A DNA stretch of 32,048 nt from Suillus spraguei (taxonomy: Eukaryota > Basidiomycota > Agaricomycetes > Boletales > Suillaceae). The stretch's first letter is position 1. Each line of letters starts with the position of its first letter. Shown here piece after piece: positions 30,595 to 32,048 of the stretch. The DNA lies in contig JABCPU010000661.1 of assembly GCA_016800925.1 (NCBI GenBank), positions 1 to 32,048 on the forward strand, given 5' to 3'. Position numbers and translations under genes: made by a program. The notes below the pieces were generated by a model. It worked only from the letters and a program-made list of their open reading frames with translations, was not told the DNA's origin and did no database searches.

Positions 30595-31115
30595 GTTACT
30601 GAGTTCCCGGAGCAGCAGGTGCTGTCTTGACATGGCCTTTTATGGCGCTTAGGTTGTCTTGTAGAATGTGGAAACCGGGGTGCGAGGCTTGTGTTGCCCT
30701 ACAAGACACCCAGCTCTGACCCCCAAAAATCAGATGAAGCATACCAAGTTCTGAGTTCCGAGACCCGGGTCTCGACACATAATTCAGTCAATATGAGACA
30801 CCCAGTTCCGACCCCTGAAATTCGAGTGAAGCATACCAAGTTCCAGGAGCAGCAAGTGATCTCTTGAAATGGCCTTTATGGCGCTTAGGTTATCTTGTAG
30901 AATGTGGAAAGTGGGGTGCGAGGCTTGTGTTGCCCTACAAGACACCCAGTTACGACCCCTGAAAATCAGATGAAGCTTACCAAGTTCCGAGTTCCGAGAC
31001 CCGGGTCTCTGTTTGACATGGCCTTTTATGGCGCTTATGTTGTCTTGTAGAATGTGGACACCAGGGTGCAAAAAGTGGTTGCCCTATGAGATGCCAAGTT
31101 CCGAACCCGGGTCTC
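30595..31115. repeat. Satellite type III (CCGAGACCCGGGTCTCG units)
   Basis: About three units of roughly 200 bp share GACATGGCCTTTTATGGCGC, TTGTCTTGTAGAATGTGGA, GGGGTGCGAGGCTTGTGTTG, CCCTACAAGACACCCAG, CAGATGAAGCATACCAAGTT and then GAGACCCGGGTCTC. Third-unit variants are shortened. Confidence 0.82.
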
Positions 31116-31308
31116 GACAAATGAATATCAGATATCCAGCACACTTCCAATCATCTGGTATTTCATTGAGCAATGGATGATAATACAGCTTTGAAAGCCA
31201 ACATCATCCAAGGTTCCCTTATCTGATCCTCGCTATCTCCACCCCCTTTAACACCAAAGTCTGGACATCCAGCATTCAGCGTCTGATTTCCCAATATCAA
31301 CTTGCAAC

Positions 31309-32048
31309 ATGAACACTTCTTCCATGTCCACTTGTGACATAAAAATCTGGTGCACTTGGGCCCTGGCCGTCACTCATGAAGCAGGGGCATATACCGAACA
31401 AAAATTCAATGCAGAGAAGACTGGAGGAGAACCAGTTATACCTTCTCCAAACCTGGACACTGATCTGGTGATGGCGTGCGATCGCTTGGCTGATGTACTC
31501 ATAAAGGCATATAAAAATCCCAGTGGGTCTTCCTGCAGATGTTGAAAATGTGTTTGATCATTCAAATTCCTTCATGACAGTTAAGATGCAGATTGATATT
31601 GCAAGATATAGCAAATTGATATCCCCAAAGAACACTAGGCATAATGAGGAGAAAGAGGAGAAGTTGCTTGAGAGGTGTCCTCCTGGCCATGAGGGCACAA
31701 AGTTGGTTGACAAACCTGCCACAATTATCAATGTTTCTGGTACCATCATCGCATGGTACCTTCCGGACGCCCTGACCGAGACCACCCAGGTGCATAATGT
31801 GTAGATTGTTACTCAATGGATATTGAATATCAAATGGTACCTACAGAAGGAAATCAGGGCGGCCACCGATTTGCTGGGTCCAAGCCTCAAAAAAAGTGTA
31901 AAGGCTGATGGCAATTGGCGATATAATCAAGAATGGTTCAAACAGGGCTCGGAAATGTTGGGTCAACTCCCGGATGCATCAATTTATCTCCGGAATGGTT
32001 TCAACAGGGCCACGAGGTAGGATGTGATGAGATGGTGATTTCTGGAGT
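31309..32048 (+). pseudogene. Gene with INLSPxWFQQGH motif, 5' part, frame-shifted
   Basis: The first frame from ATG 31309 reads MNTSSMSTCDIKIWCTWALA to DRLADVLIKAYKNP, then shifts by one base near 31515-31525 into GLPADVENVFDHSNSFMTVK. The latter runs to IINVSGTIIAWYLPDALTET at 31789. A 57-bp GT-AG intron (31790-31846) keeps the frame into KEIRAATDLLGPSLKKS and NWRYNQEWFKQGSEML. A second one-base shift near 31965 leads to GCINLSPEWFQQGHE, after which GTAGGATG may be a donor. The WYLP...INLSPxWFQQGH order matches a family of large Agaricomycete proteins that I remember as uncharacterised; a link to the fungal TET/JBP 2OG-oxygenase group is possible but unproven. The rest lies beyond the window. 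The shifts could be decay or sequencing errors. Confidence 0.5.

Noticed and set aside
28465..31115. CRISPR-like array
   Set aside because: Repeat units are degenerate, spacers are themselves repeats, unit lengths vary, there are no cas genes and the context is fungal.

Overview
The window looks like a transposon-rich stretch of a mushroom-forming basidiomycete (Agaricomycete). The evidence is the element families present (Plavaka-type and PIF/Harbinger transposases, a chromodomain Ty3 element, Ty1/copia, a DIRS-like fragment), a FunK1 fungal kinase, introns of about 45-70 bp, and no bacterial gene organisation. No rRNA, tRNA or CRISPR was recognised.

Layout. 1-8580 is a nest of elements: an LTR (259-1210) abutting a Plavaka transposase remnant, a truncated LTR, a DIRS-like fragment and a second LTR (1211-4769), then the 3' half of a copia element with its 3' LTR (4770-6553). 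After these come two short terminal-inverted-repeat (TIR) elements, the second split by a copia solo LTR with a perfect 5-bp target duplication. 9070-12480 holds the one gene that looks intact, a six-exon FunK1 kinase on the minus strand, with a duplicate of its promoter and first codons downstream. 12480-15480 has an old tandem duplication, the 3' part of a WD40 gene and a GGCCGGCC minisatellite. 15588-19330 is a Ty3/Gypsy pol. 19980-23630 is an unrecognised multi-exon gene with an internal tandem repeat. 23790-28500 is a second nest: a copy of the 6554-7050 repeat, a diverged LTR, and a Harbinger transposase split by another LTR. 28460-31115 is a field of interleaved satellite-like repeats. 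The window ends inside a frame-shifted gene with an INLSPxWFQQGH motif.

Main theme. Unrelated elements share one kind of decay. In the Ty3 pol all ten in-frame stops I found are TGA, mostly at positions where the family normally has Arg. Three catalytic residues (RT YMDD, RNase H TDAS, integrase QTE) are changed in ways that each fit one CpG-to-CpA change. Lone TGA stops of the same type occur in the copia, Harbinger and Plavaka remnants, and the two 497-bp repeat copies differ largely by CpG/TpG/CpA transitions. The FunK1 reading frame has none. This fits CpG-methylation or RIP-like mutation acting on repeats. I did not find a convincing undescribed functional system. The least explained objects are the roughly 950-bp LTR family, the 19980-23630 gene, and the two small TIR elements.
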